The notes below the pieces were generated by a model. That model made no database searches. It was not told where the DNA came from and saw nothing but the letters and a program-made list of their open reading frames with translations. A stretch of DNA of 64,000 bases. Origin: Microbacterium sp. TPD7012 (lineage in GTDB: Bacteria > Actinomycetota > Actinomycetes > Actinomycetales > Microbacteriaceae). This document shows, in pieces, positions 25,903 to 34,120 of the stretch; within the stretch, counting starts at the first letter, position 1; each line of letters starts with the position of its first letter. Both the position numbers and the translations under genes were made by a program. The stretch is from contig NZ_QDFV01000001.1 of the NCBI RefSeq assembly GCF_003075395.1, positions 62,001 to 126,000 on the forward strand. Direction: 5' to 3'.

Positions 25903-26802
25903 TCAGGCCAGGATGATGAGCGGCGGCACGAAGGCCACGACCACGATCAACAGCACCGTGACGGCGGCGAGCAGCACGATCTGCCAGACGCGCTGTTCTC
26001 GGCGCTTGGTGCGGGTGAAGATGAAGGCGATCAGCGCACCGATCACGAGCCCGCCGAGGTGCGCCTGCCAGGCGATGTTCTGCGAGAACACGAACCCGTA
26101 GACCAGGTTGATGCCGAGGATGACCAGGAGCCCGGTGACGTTGGCGCCGATGTGACGGCCGATGATCAGCAGCGCCGCCATGAGACCGAAGATCGCGCCG
26201 GACGCACCGACCGTCGACGTTCCCGGGGCGATGACCGCAACCGCGACGGACCCGCCCAGACCGCTGATCAGATACAGCGCGAGGAAGCGGGCGCGGCCGA
26301 GCATGGGCTCGAGGCTCTGCCCCAGCATCCACAGGGCGAGCATGTTCAGCGCCAGGTGGATGAAGCCGCCGTGCACGAACATCGCGGTCAGCAGCCGCCA
26401 GGGCTCGAAGGGCAGGGCGAAGAGGTTCGGATAGAGATACGGTGCGGCGAAGAGCAGGGTGTTGGTGATCTCACGCCCGATGCCGGGTATGAGCTGCACC
26501 AACCCGATGAACGAGGTCACCGCGAGCAGGATGTAGGTGACGAGCGGCCTGCCGCTGCGGGCGAGCGTCATCGTCGTGCTGGAGCTCCTCGCGCCCCAGC
26601 GTCGCTGCGCCCGCTTCTGCGCGGGGGTGCGATTCTTCTGCTGCTCCTTCATGCACTCCGGGCAGATCACGCCGACGGGTGCCTGCGTCTGGCACTCGGG
26701 GCAGATCGTGCGGAGGCAGCGCTGGCAGAGCACGAAGCTCTGCCGACCCGGATGCCGGTAGCAGAAGTTGTCGCGGTTGTCCGCGAACTCAGGCGTCGTC
26801 AT
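25903..26802 (-). CDS. Rhomboid intramembrane serine protease with N-terminal zinc finger
   Basis: This 299-aa membrane protease cuts proteins within the bilayer. Residues about 14-55 form a B-box-like zinc-binding module (CYRHPGR, CQRCLRTICPECQ, CPECMKEQ). After a basic linker come six or seven helices with rhomboid motifs HGGFIHLALNM, the catalytic GASGAIFG (Ser near residue 190) and the catalytic His in WQAHLGGLVIGA. The substrate is unknown. It follows the cyclophilin gene on the same strand with 21 nt between, and its 3' end converges on crgA. M. tuberculosis has rhomboids elsewhere. Confidence 0.92.
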   Translation of the reverse strand: MTTPEFADNRDNFCYRHPGRQSFVLCQRCLRTICPECQTQAPVGVICPECMKEQQKNRTPAQKRAQRRWGARSSSTTMTLARSGRPLVTYILLAVTSFIGLVQLIPGIGREITNTLLFAAPYLYPNLFALPFEPWRLLTAMFVHGGFIHLALNMLALWMLGQSLEPMLGRARFLALYLISGLGGSVAVAVIAPGTSTVGASGAIFGLMAALLIIGRHIGANVTGLLVILGINLVYGFVFSQNIAWQAHLGGLVIGALIAFIFTRTKRREQRVWQIVLLAAVTVLLIVVVAFVPPLIILA

Positions 26803-26823
26803 CCGGATCGGCCGCAGCTGTCG

Positions 26824-27381
26824 TCAGGCCGCGACGATGTCGATCGACTGCAGCACGACCGGCTCGATCGGGCGGTCGCCCGCCGCGGTCGGAACGGCGG
26901 CGATGGCGTCGACGACGGCCTTGGAGGCGTCGTCCGCGACGGCGCCGAAGATCGTGTGCTTGCCCTGCAGCCACGGGGTCGGGTCGGTGGTGATGAAGAA
27001 CTGCGACCCGTTGGTGCCCTCGGGCTTGCCGGTGATGGCGTTGCGGCGGAGGCCGGCGTTCGCCATCGCGAGGATGTAGGGCTCGTTGAAGTCGAGCTCC
27101 ATGTTGATCTCGTCGTCGAAGTTGTATCCGGGACCGCCGACGCCCTGTCCAAGCGGGTCGCCGCCCTGGATCATGAAGTTGGGGATGATGCGGTGGAAGA
27201 TGACGTCCTTGTAGAGAGCGCCCTCGCCCGGCTTGCCGGTGGCGGGGTGCGTCCACTCCTGGGACCCGTCGGCCAGGCCGACGAAGTTCTTGACCGTCTT
27301 CGGAGCGTGGTCGCCGAAGAGGTTGATGACGATGTCACCGTGGTTGGTGTGCAGAGTTGCGACGTGGGAAGCGTGAGCCAT
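26824..27381 (-). CDS. ppiA: Peptidyl-prolyl cis-trans isomerase (cyclophilin)
   Basis: This 185-aa cyclophilin-type isomerase speeds prolyl bond rotation in folding proteins. The family core is visible as FHRIIPNFMIQGGDP, GTNGSQFFITTDPTPWLQGK and HTIFGAV. No signal peptide is seen, so it is cytosolic. I chose the ATG 27381, since the standard N-terminus ATLHTNHGDIVINLF follows at once; longer frames add an unrelated Arg-rich tail. ppiA occupies the same region near gyrA and crgA in mycobacteria. Confidence 0.93.
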   Translation of the reverse strand: MAHASHVATLHTNHGDIVINLFGDHAPKTVKNFVGLADGSQEWTHPATGKPGEGALYKDVIFHRIIPNFMIQGGDPLGQGVGGPGYNFDDEINMELDFNEPYILAMANAGLRRNAITGKPEGTNGSQFFITTDPTPWLQGKHTIFGAVADDASKAVVDAIAAVPTAAGDRPIEPVVLQSIDIVAA

Positions 27382-27554
27382 GTGCTCATTCTCGCAGAGC
27401 TTCCGGTGAGTTCGCCCGTTCATGGCGCGCCCGCGGCGGGGCACGTACGCTACCGCTCGGCTCGTCCGTTGGCAAGGGGACGCAATTTCCCGACTCCCAC
27501 CCAGCCTCGTCTGGCAAGATGGGGAACCCGCACTGCAATGGACAGGAGAACATC

Positions 27555-28061
27555 GTGAGCCTCAGCCGCAAGCGGAAGAAGGAACTGCGTCGTCTGCAGA
27601 AGGAAGCCACCCAGCTCTGGGAGTCGCAGCAGGTCGTCGTCGGCCACGCCGCAGACGTCGCCCGTGAGGCGAGCCGTCAGCTCGGCAGCCTCGGTCGCGA
27701 GCAGGTGCTCCCCGTCGTTCAGGACACGTACAACCGTCGCGTCGCCCCCGTCGTCGACCAGGGCGTGAAGATCGGCCGTCACGTCGTCGACGACAAGGTC
27801 GTCCCGATCGTCGGCGGTGTCGTCGGCAGCGCTCTCACCGCGTGGGACTACGCGAACGCCAAGCGTCACGGCGTCGCTGCCCCGGCACCCCGCGGAGCGT
27901 TCGGCAAGAAGCAGAAGTCGGGCCCCGGGCTCGGTTCGGTCGTCGCGATCATCCTCGGCGCCGCAGCCGCCGTCGGCGTGCTCTACGCCGCCTGGCAGGC
28001 ACTCCGCGCCGACGACGAGCTCTGGGTCGCGGACGACCCGCTCTCCGCGCCGGACGCGTGA
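27555..28061 (+). CDS. Hypothetical actinobacterial membrane-associated protein
   Basis: This 168-aa protein starts at a GTG (27555) with AGGAG upstream. The N-terminus is strongly basic (SRKRKKELRRLQKEA). A helical, apolipophorin-like stretch follows (about 25-110), and one transmembrane helix lies near residues 127-148 (SVVAIILGAAAAVGVLYAAW), followed by an acidic end. I know no function for it. The layout suggests a surface-associated helix with a C-terminal membrane anchor. Its stop overlaps the GTG of the next gene (GTGA), so the two are translationally coupled. Confidence 0.7.
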   Translation: MSLSRKRKKELRRLQKEATQLWESQQVVVGHAADVAREASRQLGSLGREQVLPVVQDTYNRRVAPVVDQGVKIGRHVVDDKVVPIVGGVVGSALTAWDYANAKRHGVAAPAPRGAFGKKQKSGPGLGSVVAIILGAAAAVGVLYAAWQALRADDELWVADDPLSAPDA

Positions 28062-28573
28062 CCTCGCCTGATCTCCCCTCCGTCGCCTCGGGTGCCGGAG
28101 GGGATCAGCATGCCCGGGTGCGGGATGCGGCGGCCGCTCGCGGCCTGACCATCGACATCCGCGAGCGTCCCGCGGCGAACAGCCTGTTCGAAGCCGCCGA
28201 GCTGCTCGGCATCGATCCGTCGGGGATCGTCAAGACCCTCGTGGTGAAGCGGTCGGACGACACGTACCTGTTCGCGCTGGTGCCCGGTGGTCGCTCGATC
28301 TCCTGGCCGAAGCTGCGCGCGCTGGTCGGCGTCAACAAGCTGCGCCTTCCGGAACCGGAGCTGGCTCTCGCGGCGACGGGGTACGAGCGCGGGACGATCG
28401 TGCCGATCGGCAGCACCACCGACTGGCCCGTGTACGCGGACGAGACTATCGTCGGTCAGCGCATCGCCATGGGTGCCGGCGCGCACGGCTTCAGCCTCTT
28501 CGTCGAGGCCGACGACCTGATCGCCGCCTACGGCGCGACGGTCGCCGACATCTCGGTGCCGGAGGAGCGCTGA
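28058..28573 (+). CDS. YbaK/EbsC-type aminoacyl-tRNA deacylase
   Basis: This 171-aa protein belongs to the YbaK family, which removes wrongly attached amino acids (for example Cys or Ala on tRNA-Pro). Family features are EAAELLGIDPSGIVKTLVVK, with the active-site Lys near residue 68, the LVPGGRSISWPKL segment and a PIGSTTDWPVYAD loop. A GTG start at 28058 is used, overlapping the previous stop. The family is about 155-170 aa long, which matches. Confidence 0.88.
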   Translation: MTSPDLPSVASGAGGDQHARVRDAAAARGLTIDIRERPAANSLFEAAELLGIDPSGIVKTLVVKRSDDTYLFALVPGGRSISWPKLRALVGVNKLRLPEPELALAATGYERGTIVPIGSTTDWPVYADETIVGQRIAMGAGAHGFSLFVEADDLIAAYGATVADISVPEER

Positions 28574-28582
28574 TCGCCGGGA

Positions 28583-28621
28583 TGGGTCGCTGAGCGATCT
28601 TGGGTCGCGTCAGGGACCCAG
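28583..28621. repeat. Degenerate interspersed repeat with inverted ends
   Basis: TGGGTCGCTGAGCGA at the left and CAGGGACCCAG at the right match the two ends of the interspersed repeat family in opposite orientation. They lie between the convergent ends of the deacylase and Nudix genes. The central part is decayed. Confidence 0.55.
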
Positions 28622-28628
28622 AACCGGG

Positions 28629-29051
28629 TCAGAGGATGCCGGCCATCCGCAGCGCGATGTCGACGAGCTTCACCCGCTGCAGTTCGGCGACCGCCTTCAG
28701 CGGGAACCACTCGGCCATGTCCGTGGACCCGTCGGCCTCGAAGGTGAGCTTCCCGCCGGTGACCTCGGCGCGGTAGACGATGCGCAGGGTGTGCAGGGGC
28801 ACGGCGGCCTTGTGCACGCGCCGGCTGGCGGGGATCACCCGGGAGTGGATGCCGAGCAGCTCGCCGACCTTGACCGAGTAGCCGGTCTCCTCGCGGAGCT
28901 CGCGCCGCACGGCATCCTCCGGCGCTTCGCCGGGCTCGAGCCCGCCGCCGGGCATCGTCCACGCCACACGGCGTCCCTCGGTCCAGCGCGCGAGCAGCAG
29001 CCGGCCGTCGTCATCGGTGACGACCGCGTATGCCGCGACACGCAGGTCCAT
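28629..29051 (-). CDS. Nudix hydrolase
   Basis: This 140-aa enzyme hydrolyses a nucleoside diphosphate linked to another moiety. The Nudix box is complete: GGLEPGEAPEDAVRREL then REETGY near residues 39-62, matching Gx5Ex7REUxEExGU. The substrate is unknown; the family ranges from 8-oxo-dGTP to ADP-ribose. I chose the ATG at 29051; a longer frame exists upstream but does not resemble the family. The 3' end faces the deacylase gene. Confidence 0.88.
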   Translation of the reverse strand: MDLRVAAYAVVTDDDGRLLLARWTEGRRVAWTMPGGGLEPGEAPEDAVRRELREETGYSVKVGELLGIHSRVIPASRRVHKAAVPLHTLRIVYRAEVTGGKLTFEADGSTDMAEWFPLKAVAELQRVKLVDIALRMAGIL

Positions 29052-29139
29052 GCCACTCACCCTATCCGCCGCGTGAGACAGGGCCCGACCGTGAGTCGGA
29101 CGACGAGGCGTCCGACTCACAGGATGCTCGGATCCGGGC

Positions 29140-29931
29140 TCAGAGCATCGCGGTCAGGACTCCGCCGTCCGCCCGCAGCGCGGCGCCGTTGGTCGCCGAC
29201 GCGCGTGGGCTCGCCAGGTACGTGACCATGTTCGCGATCTCGGCAGGCTCGATGAACCGCTCCAGCAGCGTGGTGCGGTTCTGCCCGATGATGGCCTGCT
29301 TCATGGCATCGGCGGGCAGCGCCTGCGCTTCGGCGACCGCCGCGACCGTGGCCGCCACGCCGTCGGAGTAGGTGGGTCCGCCGAGGACGGTGTTGACCGT
29401 GACCGCCGTGCCGCGGGTGAGCTTGGCGAGGCCGTTCCCCAGCGCGATCATCGCCGCCTTGGTGACGCCGTAGTGCACCATGTCCGCCGGCACGTTGACC
29501 CCGGACTCGCTGCTGAGGAAGATGATCCGTCCCCAGCCGCGCTCGATCATCCCGCCGAGCATCCGTCGGGAGAGCCGCACGCCGCTCATCACGTTGACGT
29601 CGAAGTACCGCTGCCACTCGTCATCGGCGACGGCGGCGAACTCGGCGAGGCCGAAGAGCCCCACGTTGTTGATCAGGATGTCGACATCGCCAACCGCGTC
29701 CATCAGCGCAGTCACCTCCTCGGGCTTCGAGAAGTCCGCTGCCACTCCCGACACGGTGGCCGTCGGGTGCTCGCCGCGCAGTCGTGCCACCGCGGCGTCG
29801 ACCCGCGCCGCGTCGCGTCCGTTGATCGTGACCGCGACGCCCTCTGCGGCGAGCGCGGACGCGACCGCATAGCCGATCCCCTGACTCGAACCGCTGATGA
29901 ACGCCGACTTCCCCTGCAGACCCATGTCCAT
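29140..29931 (-). CDS. Short-chain dehydrogenase/reductase
   Basis: This 263-aa NAD(P)-dependent SDR oxidoreductase has the cofactor loop SGSSQGIGYAVA (near residues 11-22), DILINNVGLFG and the catalytic Ser in IFLSSESG, then Tyr and Lys in YGVTKAAM (about residues 152-159). A Thr-rich C-terminal loop completes the fold. The substrate is unknown. GGAG lies 5 nt before the ATG 29931. It diverges from a MarR regulator across a 132-nt spacer holding two related palindromes, so it is probably the regulated gene. Confidence 0.9.
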   Translation of the reverse strand: MDMGLQGKSAFISGSSQGIGYAVASALAAEGVAVTINGRDAARVDAAVARLRGEHPTATVSGVAADFSKPEEVTALMDAVGDVDILINNVGLFGLAEFAAVADDEWQRYFDVNVMSGVRLSRRMLGGMIERGWGRIIFLSSESGVNVPADMVHYGVTKAAMIALGNGLAKLTRGTAVTVNTVLGGPTYSDGVAATVAAVAEAQALPADAMKQAIIGQNRTTLLERFIEPAEIANMVTYLASPRASATNGAALRADGGVLTAML

Positions 29932-29970
29932 GACCACTCCCGTTCCTCGATGCCCACGCATCGTCGTTTT

Positions 29971-29986
29971 ACTTGCTTAGGAAAGT
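29971..29986. promoter_or_regulatory. MarR-type operator, imperfect copy
   Basis: ACTTGCTTAGGAAAGT resembles the perfect palindrome at 30004-30019 (13 of 16 bases identical). It lies 40 nt upstream of the SDR start on the opposite strand. Confidence 0.6.
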
Positions 29987-30003
29987 CAATATACGCTCGT
30001 TTC

Positions 30004-30019
30004 ACTTGCTTACGCAAGT
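30004..30019. promoter_or_regulatory. MarR-type operator, perfect palindrome
   Basis: ACTTGCTTACGCAAGT has perfect 6-bp arms (ACTTGC/GCAAGT) around a 4-nt centre. Together with the copy 33 bp away, about three helical turns, it sits in the divergent spacer of the SDR and MarR genes. That geometry suits two regulator dimers on one face of the DNA. Confidence 0.75.
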
Positions 30020-30063
30020 CAAAAGACCGTCATCGTCGTGTCAGCATCCCGTACGCTGGCGTC

Positions 30064-30552
30064 ATGCCCCCGCAGCCGAGTCACCACTCCCTCAGCGCAG
30101 AGAACCTGCAGACCTGGTCGGCCGTCGCCACGCTCCTGGAGCGATTGCCCGTCGCGCTCGACGCGCAGCTGCAACGCGACAGCGGCCTCACCCACTTCGA
30201 GCACGGCATCCTCTTCGCCCTCGACTCCGCCCCGGAGCGCACACTGCGCCTGAGCACGCTCGCCGGATACGCGAACAGCACGCTCTCCCGCCTGTCGCGG
30301 GCGATCTCCCGACTCGAGGCCAAGGGACTCGTCCGGCGACAGGTCGACCCGACCGACGGCCGCTTCACTCTCGGCATCCTCACCGACGAGGGTCACGAGG
30401 CGATCGTGGAGTCGACACCGGGGCATCATGCCCTCGTGCAGCGACTGGTCTTCGACGCGCTCACCGCCGCCCAGGCCCGCCAGCTCGGCGAGGCGAGCCG
30501 GCGCATCTCCGCCGCCATCGGTCCGGACGCGACCTGGTCGCCGGAGACCTGA
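30064..30552 (+). CDS. MarR-family transcriptional regulator
   Basis: This 162-aa winged-helix regulator has LTHFEHGILFALDSAPERTL and the DNA-recognition region LAGYANSTLSRLSRAISRLE (near residues 75-95). The MarR wing follows as GLVRRQVDPTDGRFTLGILT. It starts at ATG 30064. The palindromes in the spacer with the SDR gene are its expected binding sites, so it probably represses both genes until it binds a small ligand. The ligand is unknown. Confidence 0.9.
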   Translation: MPPQPSHHSLSAENLQTWSAVATLLERLPVALDAQLQRDSGLTHFEHGILFALDSAPERTLRLSTLAGYANSTLSRLSRAISRLEAKGLVRRQVDPTDGRFTLGILTDEGHEAIVESTPGHHALVQRLVFDALTAAQARQLGEASRRISAAIGPDATWSPET

Positions 30553-30600
30553 GGCCGCGGCGACCTGGACGATGCGCGAGGCGGCGAGCATCATGGACCC

Positions 30601-31095
30601 ATGACCTTCGACGTCTCCGACGGCCCCCGCATCGAGCACCGGGATGCGGCACCCACCGTCGGCATCCGTCTGGTGACGCCGTTCCGCGGCATGCTCGGCG
30701 TCCGGGATCAGCTCCTGGCGGAGCTCGCCGCCTGGCTCACGGAGCGCGATCTGCACACGGACGGGCCCTTCTTCCTGCGACTCCACCACGTCGACATGGC
30801 CGCCGACATGGAGATCGAAGTCGGCGTCTTCGGCATCGATCACCCCGGTGACGGACGCGTGCGAGCGGGCACGCAGCCGCCCGGCGACTACGCCCTGCTC
30901 GCGTATCGCGGCAGCTCGCTCCAGGCCAATCGGATGCTGCTCGGATGGGTCGACGAGTCGACGCGGGACTTCGACGCCGACCCGTCGACCGGTGCGTGGG
31001 CCGGCCGTTTCGAGGTCCTCCGCACGGATCCCCGGATCGAGCCGCGGAAGACCGCCTGGACGACGGAGCTCGCCTTCCTCCTCGCCGAGGGGTGA
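30601..31095 (+). CDS. GyrI-like small-molecule-binding protein
   Basis: This 164-aa protein resembles stand-alone GyrI/AraC effector-binding domains (SHS2 fold). Signs are AAPTVGIRLVTPFRGM at the N-terminus, MEIEVGVFGID in the middle and GDYALLAYRGS later. Such domains bind hydrophobic compounds or gyrase. The gene follows the MarR gene by 48 nt on the same strand, so co-transcription is possible. Function not established. ATG 30601 lies after a poor ribosome site. Confidence 0.65.
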   Translation: MTFDVSDGPRIEHRDAAPTVGIRLVTPFRGMLGVRDQLLAELAAWLTERDLHTDGPFFLRLHHVDMAADMEIEVGVFGIDHPGDGRVRAGTQPPGDYALLAYRGSSLQANRMLLGWVDESTRDFDADPSTGAWAGRFEVLRTDPRIEPRKTAWTTELAFLLAEG

Positions 31096-31190
31096 GCGCG
31101 GGCGAGATCGATCACGAATCGAGAAGCGCGGCGACCGAGCGCGTCCGTAGCCTGGAACACATCGACGGAGCACGACGAGAGGAGCCGATC

Positions 31191-31640
31191 ATGGCCGAGG
31201 ACACGAAGAACTTCACCGCCGAAGAGCGCGAGGCCATGCAGGCCGCCGCGAAAGAGGCCAAGACCAAGCGCTCGCGGGCGAAGAAGACGCCCGAGGAGCA
31301 GCGCGCCGAAGGCGAGGCCGACCTCAAGGAGGCCATCGCCAAGCTGTCGGACGACTCCGACAGGAAGCTCGCGACGGGGCTGCACGAGCTGGTCTCCGAG
31401 GTCGCTCCCGACCTCGTGCCCCGCACCTACTACGGCATGCCGGCGTGGGGAAAGGACGGCAAGGTCGTGTGCTTCTTCCAGCCCGCGAGCAAGTTCAAGG
31501 TGCGCTACGGCACGTTCGGCTTCGAACCGATCTCGAACCTCGACGACGGCACGATGTGGCCGACCGCGTACGCGCTGCTCGAGTTGACATCTGCGAACAG
31601 GAAGCTCCTCGCGGAGCGCATTCGTCTCGCGATCAGCTGA
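31191..31640 (+). CDS. DUF1801 domain protein
   Basis: This 149-aa protein has a Lys/Glu/Ala-rich, probably coiled N-terminal third (residues about 8-55, KEAKTKRSRAKKTPEEQRAE). The C-terminal DUF1801 (YdhG/frataxin-like) domain is marked by RTYYGMPAWGKDGKVVCFFQ and FGFEPISNLDDGTMWPT. This family is sometimes called iron chaperone-like, which is not shown here. The ATG 31191 has GAGAGGAG upstream. Single gene, cytosolic by lack of any signal. Confidence 0.8.
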   Translation: MAEDTKNFTAEEREAMQAAAKEAKTKRSRAKKTPEEQRAEGEADLKEAIAKLSDDSDRKLATGLHELVSEVAPDLVPRTYYGMPAWGKDGKVVCFFQPASKFKVRYGTFGFEPISNLDDGTMWPTAYALLELTSANRKLLAERIRLAIS

Positions 31641-31702
31641 CGTTCGCGGCCGCGGCTGGAAGCCCGGAGACAGGCGCGGCGGTGCGCAGTAGCGTGGACG
31701 CC

Positions 31703-32815
31703 GTGAGCACACCGCCCTTCCCCGCCTCCGTGTACGCCGCCCGACTCGAGCGGGCGGCGGCCCTCGCCGCAGCGGCCGGCCTCGACGCGATCATCGTCGG
31801 TCCCGGCCCCGATCTGCAGTATCTCGTCGGGGTCGAGGGCGACACGATCGAACGCCTCACCGCCCTGGTGATCGGAGCGGCCGCACCCACGGTCGTCGTC
31901 CCGCGGATGGAGCTCGCGAAGGTGCGCTCGACCGCGGTCGGCGAGCTCGGCCTCGCGGTCGCGGACTGGGTCGACGGCGAGAACCCCTACGACCTGGTCG
32001 CCGCGGCCGTCGGAGAGGCCTCCCGGATCGGCGTCTCGGACGCCCTCCCGGCGCTGCACGTCATCCCGCTCGGCACGCGCCTCGGTCTGACGCTCGAGCT
32101 CGCGACCCCGGTGCTGCGCGAGAGCCGCATGATCAAGGATGCGACGGAGATCGCGGAGCTCCGTCGCGCCGGCCGGGCGATCGACGCCGTGCATCGGCGG
32201 GTGCCCGAGTGGCTGCGCGCCGGTCGCACCGAGCGGGAGGTCGCCGCCGACATCGCGGAGGCGATCGTGGCCGAGGGCCATCGCACGGTCGAGTTCGTGA
32301 TCGTCGGCTCCGGCCCGAACGGTGCGGATCCGCACCACGAGGTGTCGGATCGTGTGATCGACGACGGCGACATCGTGGTGGTCGACATCGGCGGTGCCGT
32401 GCCGAGCGGGTACAACTCCGACAGCACCCGCACCTACGTCGTGGGCACGCCCGACCCCGCCGCTGCCGAGCGCATCGCGGTACTCGTGCGCGCGCAGCAG
32501 GCGGCCGTCGATGCGGTCCGCCCCGGCGCGACGGCATCCGAGGTGGACGCCGCCGCCCGGGGCGTCCTGGCGCAGGCCGGTCTCGGAGACGCGTTCCTGC
32601 ACCGCACGGGTCACGGCATCGGCGTCTCGGTGCACGAGGAGCCGTACATCGCCCCCGGCAACGACCTGGAGCTGCGCGAGGGCATGGCCTTCAGCATCGA
32701 ACCCGGCATCTACTTCGCGGGCTCGTGGGGCGCCCGTATCGAGGACATCGTCGTCGTGACAGCGGACGGCTGCGAGCGCCTCAACGTCGCACCGCACACG
32801 TTGACCTCGGTGTGA
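31703..32815 (+). CDS. M24 family aminopeptidase (Xaa-Pro type)
   Basis: This 370-aa metallopeptidase has an N-terminal creatinase-like domain (about residues 1-130) and a C-terminal pita-bread M24 domain. Metal ligands are seen as Asp in VVVDIGG and NSDSTRTY, His in HRTGHGIGVSVHEEP, Glu in SIEPGIYF and Glu in ARIEDIVVV. It removes N-terminal residues before proline in many relatives. The start is GTG 31703 by alignment with family length; another GTG 9 nt earlier is possible. The upstream ribosome site is weak. Confidence 0.88.
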   Translation: MSTPPFPASVYAARLERAAALAAAAGLDAIIVGPGPDLQYLVGVEGDTIERLTALVIGAAAPTVVVPRMELAKVRSTAVGELGLAVADWVDGENPYDLVAAAVGEASRIGVSDALPALHVIPLGTRLGLTLELATPVLRESRMIKDATEIAELRRAGRAIDAVHRRVPEWLRAGRTEREVAADIAEAIVAEGHRTVEFVIVGSGPNGADPHHEVSDRVIDDGDIVVVDIGGAVPSGYNSDSTRTYVVGTPDPAAAERIAVLVRAQQAAVDAVRPGATASEVDAAARGVLAQAGLGDAFLHRTGHGIGVSVHEEPYIAPGNDLELREGMAFSIEPGIYFAGSWGARIEDIVVVTADGCERLNVAPHTLTSV

Positions 32816-32857
32816 CGAAATATTGGCCTGAGTCCAGAAATACCCTAGGAAGGATGT

Positions 32858-33997
32858 ATGACATCCTTCTCGAGATTCGGATCCGCCGCGCTCGGCGTGG
32901 TGGCCCTCGCCGCCGCCGGCCTGTTCATCGCACCGGCGCCCCCGGCATCCGCCCATGGCTACGTCGGCGGCACGTCGTCGTCGCTCATCGCCCGGGCCGC
33001 CTGGTCGGCCAACGCCGATCGCGGTGCGGTGCAGTACGAGCCGCAGAGCCTCGAAGCCCCGAAGGGCTTCCCCGCCGCCGGTCCGGTCGACGGGAAGCTT
33101 GCCTCGGCCGGGGGCCTGTTCGGCGGCGACCTCGACGAGCAGTCGGCGACCCGATGGGCCAAGAACCTCGTCCAGCCGGGTCCTGTCCAGGTGGCATGGT
33201 CCCTGACCGCCGCGCATCGGACCGCCGAATGGCGCTACTTCATCACGAAGCAGGGATGGGACCCCAACGACCCGCTGGAGCGCGACGACCTCGAGCTGCT
33301 GACCAGCTTCGACGGCGGCGGCGGCATCCCGACCGTGCCGACCGTGCACACGCTGAACATCCCGGCGGACCACACCGGCTACCACGTGATCTACGCCGTC
33401 TGGGACATCGCCGACACGCAGAACGCCTTCTACAACACGATCGACATCGACGTGCGCGGCGGCGGAGCGGTCGACCCCGTCGATCCGGTCGACCCCGTCG
33501 ACCCCGTCGATCCGGTCGACCCGGTCGACCCGTCGGCTCCGGCCGCGCCGGGTGGGCTGCACACCATGGATCGCACGGCGACCACCGTCGACCTCATGTG
33601 GTCGGCGGCCGCCGGTGCGGACGAGTACCGCATCGAGCGATCGCTCGACGGCGTGAGCTTCACCGCCGTCGGCACCACCGCGTCGACGAGCTTCCTCGAC
33701 AGCGGCCTCACCGCCGCGACGACCTACCGCTACCGCGTCGTGGCCGTGTCCGACGCCGGGGAGACCGCGAGCTCGGTGCTCACCGCGACGACGGATGCCG
33801 AAGAGCCCACCGGCCCTGTCGACGGCATCCCGGAGTGGTCGGCGACGGCCGCGTACACGCGCGGCGATCTCGTCCAGCATCTCGGCGTCGTCTACCGCGC
33901 CGTCCAGTCGCACCGCGGCTGGGGCGACGAGACCTGGATCACCGCCCTGTCGCTCTGGGAGCCGACGACGGCTCCCGCCGCAGGCCACGCCCACTGA
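32858..33997 (+). CDS. Secreted AA10 lytic polysaccharide monooxygenase with FnIII and chitin-binding domain
   Basis: This 379-aa exported copper enzyme oxidatively cuts crystalline chitin or cellulose. The Sec signal peptide ends at PASA, leaving His33 (HGYV) as first mature residue, the copper brace His. The second brace His is His120 in TAAHRTAEWRYF, and the axial Phe is near 191 (NAFYNTID). A 7x VDP linker (205-225) follows, then an FnIII domain (about 226-312) and a CBM5/12-type domain with WSATAAYTRGDLVQHLGVVY and a C-terminal W/W pair. AGGAAGG precedes ATG 32858. It faces the GH92 gene across one terminator. Confidence 0.92.
   Translation: MTSFSRFGSAALGVVALAAAGLFIAPAPPASAHGYVGGTSSSLIARAAWSANADRGAVQYEPQSLEAPKGFPAAGPVDGKLASAGGLFGGDLDEQSATRWAKNLVQPGPVQVAWSLTAAHRTAEWRYFITKQGWDPNDPLERDDLELLTSFDGGGGIPTVPTVHTLNIPADHTGYHVIYAVWDIADTQNAFYNTIDIDVRGGGAVDPVDPVDPVDPVDPVDPVDPSAPAAPGGLHTMDRTATTVDLMWSAAAGADEYRIERSLDGVSFTAVGTTASTSFLDSGLTAATTYRYRVVAVSDAGETASSVLTATTDAEEPTGPVDGIPEWSATAAYTRGDLVQHLGVVYRAVQSHRGWGDETWITALSLWEPTTAPAAGHAH
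33470..33532 (+). repeat. 9-bp tandem repeat coding (VDP)7 linker
   Basis: Seven units of GTCGAYCCS follow one another and encode the Val-Asp-Pro linker between the LPMO catalytic domain and its FnIII domain. Length changes by slippage are likely between strains. Confidence 0.9.
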
Positions 33998-34068
33998 CGG
34001 CTCAGATCGCAGAGCGGCAGCGATTCCGCGGACGGATGCCTGTCGTATCGCGACCGGAACGAGAAAGC

Positions 34069-34102
34069 CACCGCCCTCCCGGAGAACTCCGGGAGGGCGG
34101 TG
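34069..34102. terminator. Shared bidirectional terminator of LPMO and GH92 genes
   Basis: CACCGCCCTCCCGGAG (34069-34084) pairs perfectly with CTCCGGGAGGGCGGTG (34087-34102). It lies between the convergent 3' ends of the LPMO gene and the giant GH92 gene and can fold on either strand. Confidence 0.85.
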
Positions 34103-34120
34103 ACGTGGGGCCTGTGAGGG

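Noticed and set aside
33470..33532. Tandem repeats considered as a CRISPR or minisatellite locus
   Set aside because: The 9-bp units have no spacers and encode an in-frame VDP linker of a secreted enzyme.
31505..33994. An 829-codon open frame opposite the M24 peptidase and LPMO genes
   Set aside because: It crosses two well-supported genes on the plus strand and has shadow-type composition.
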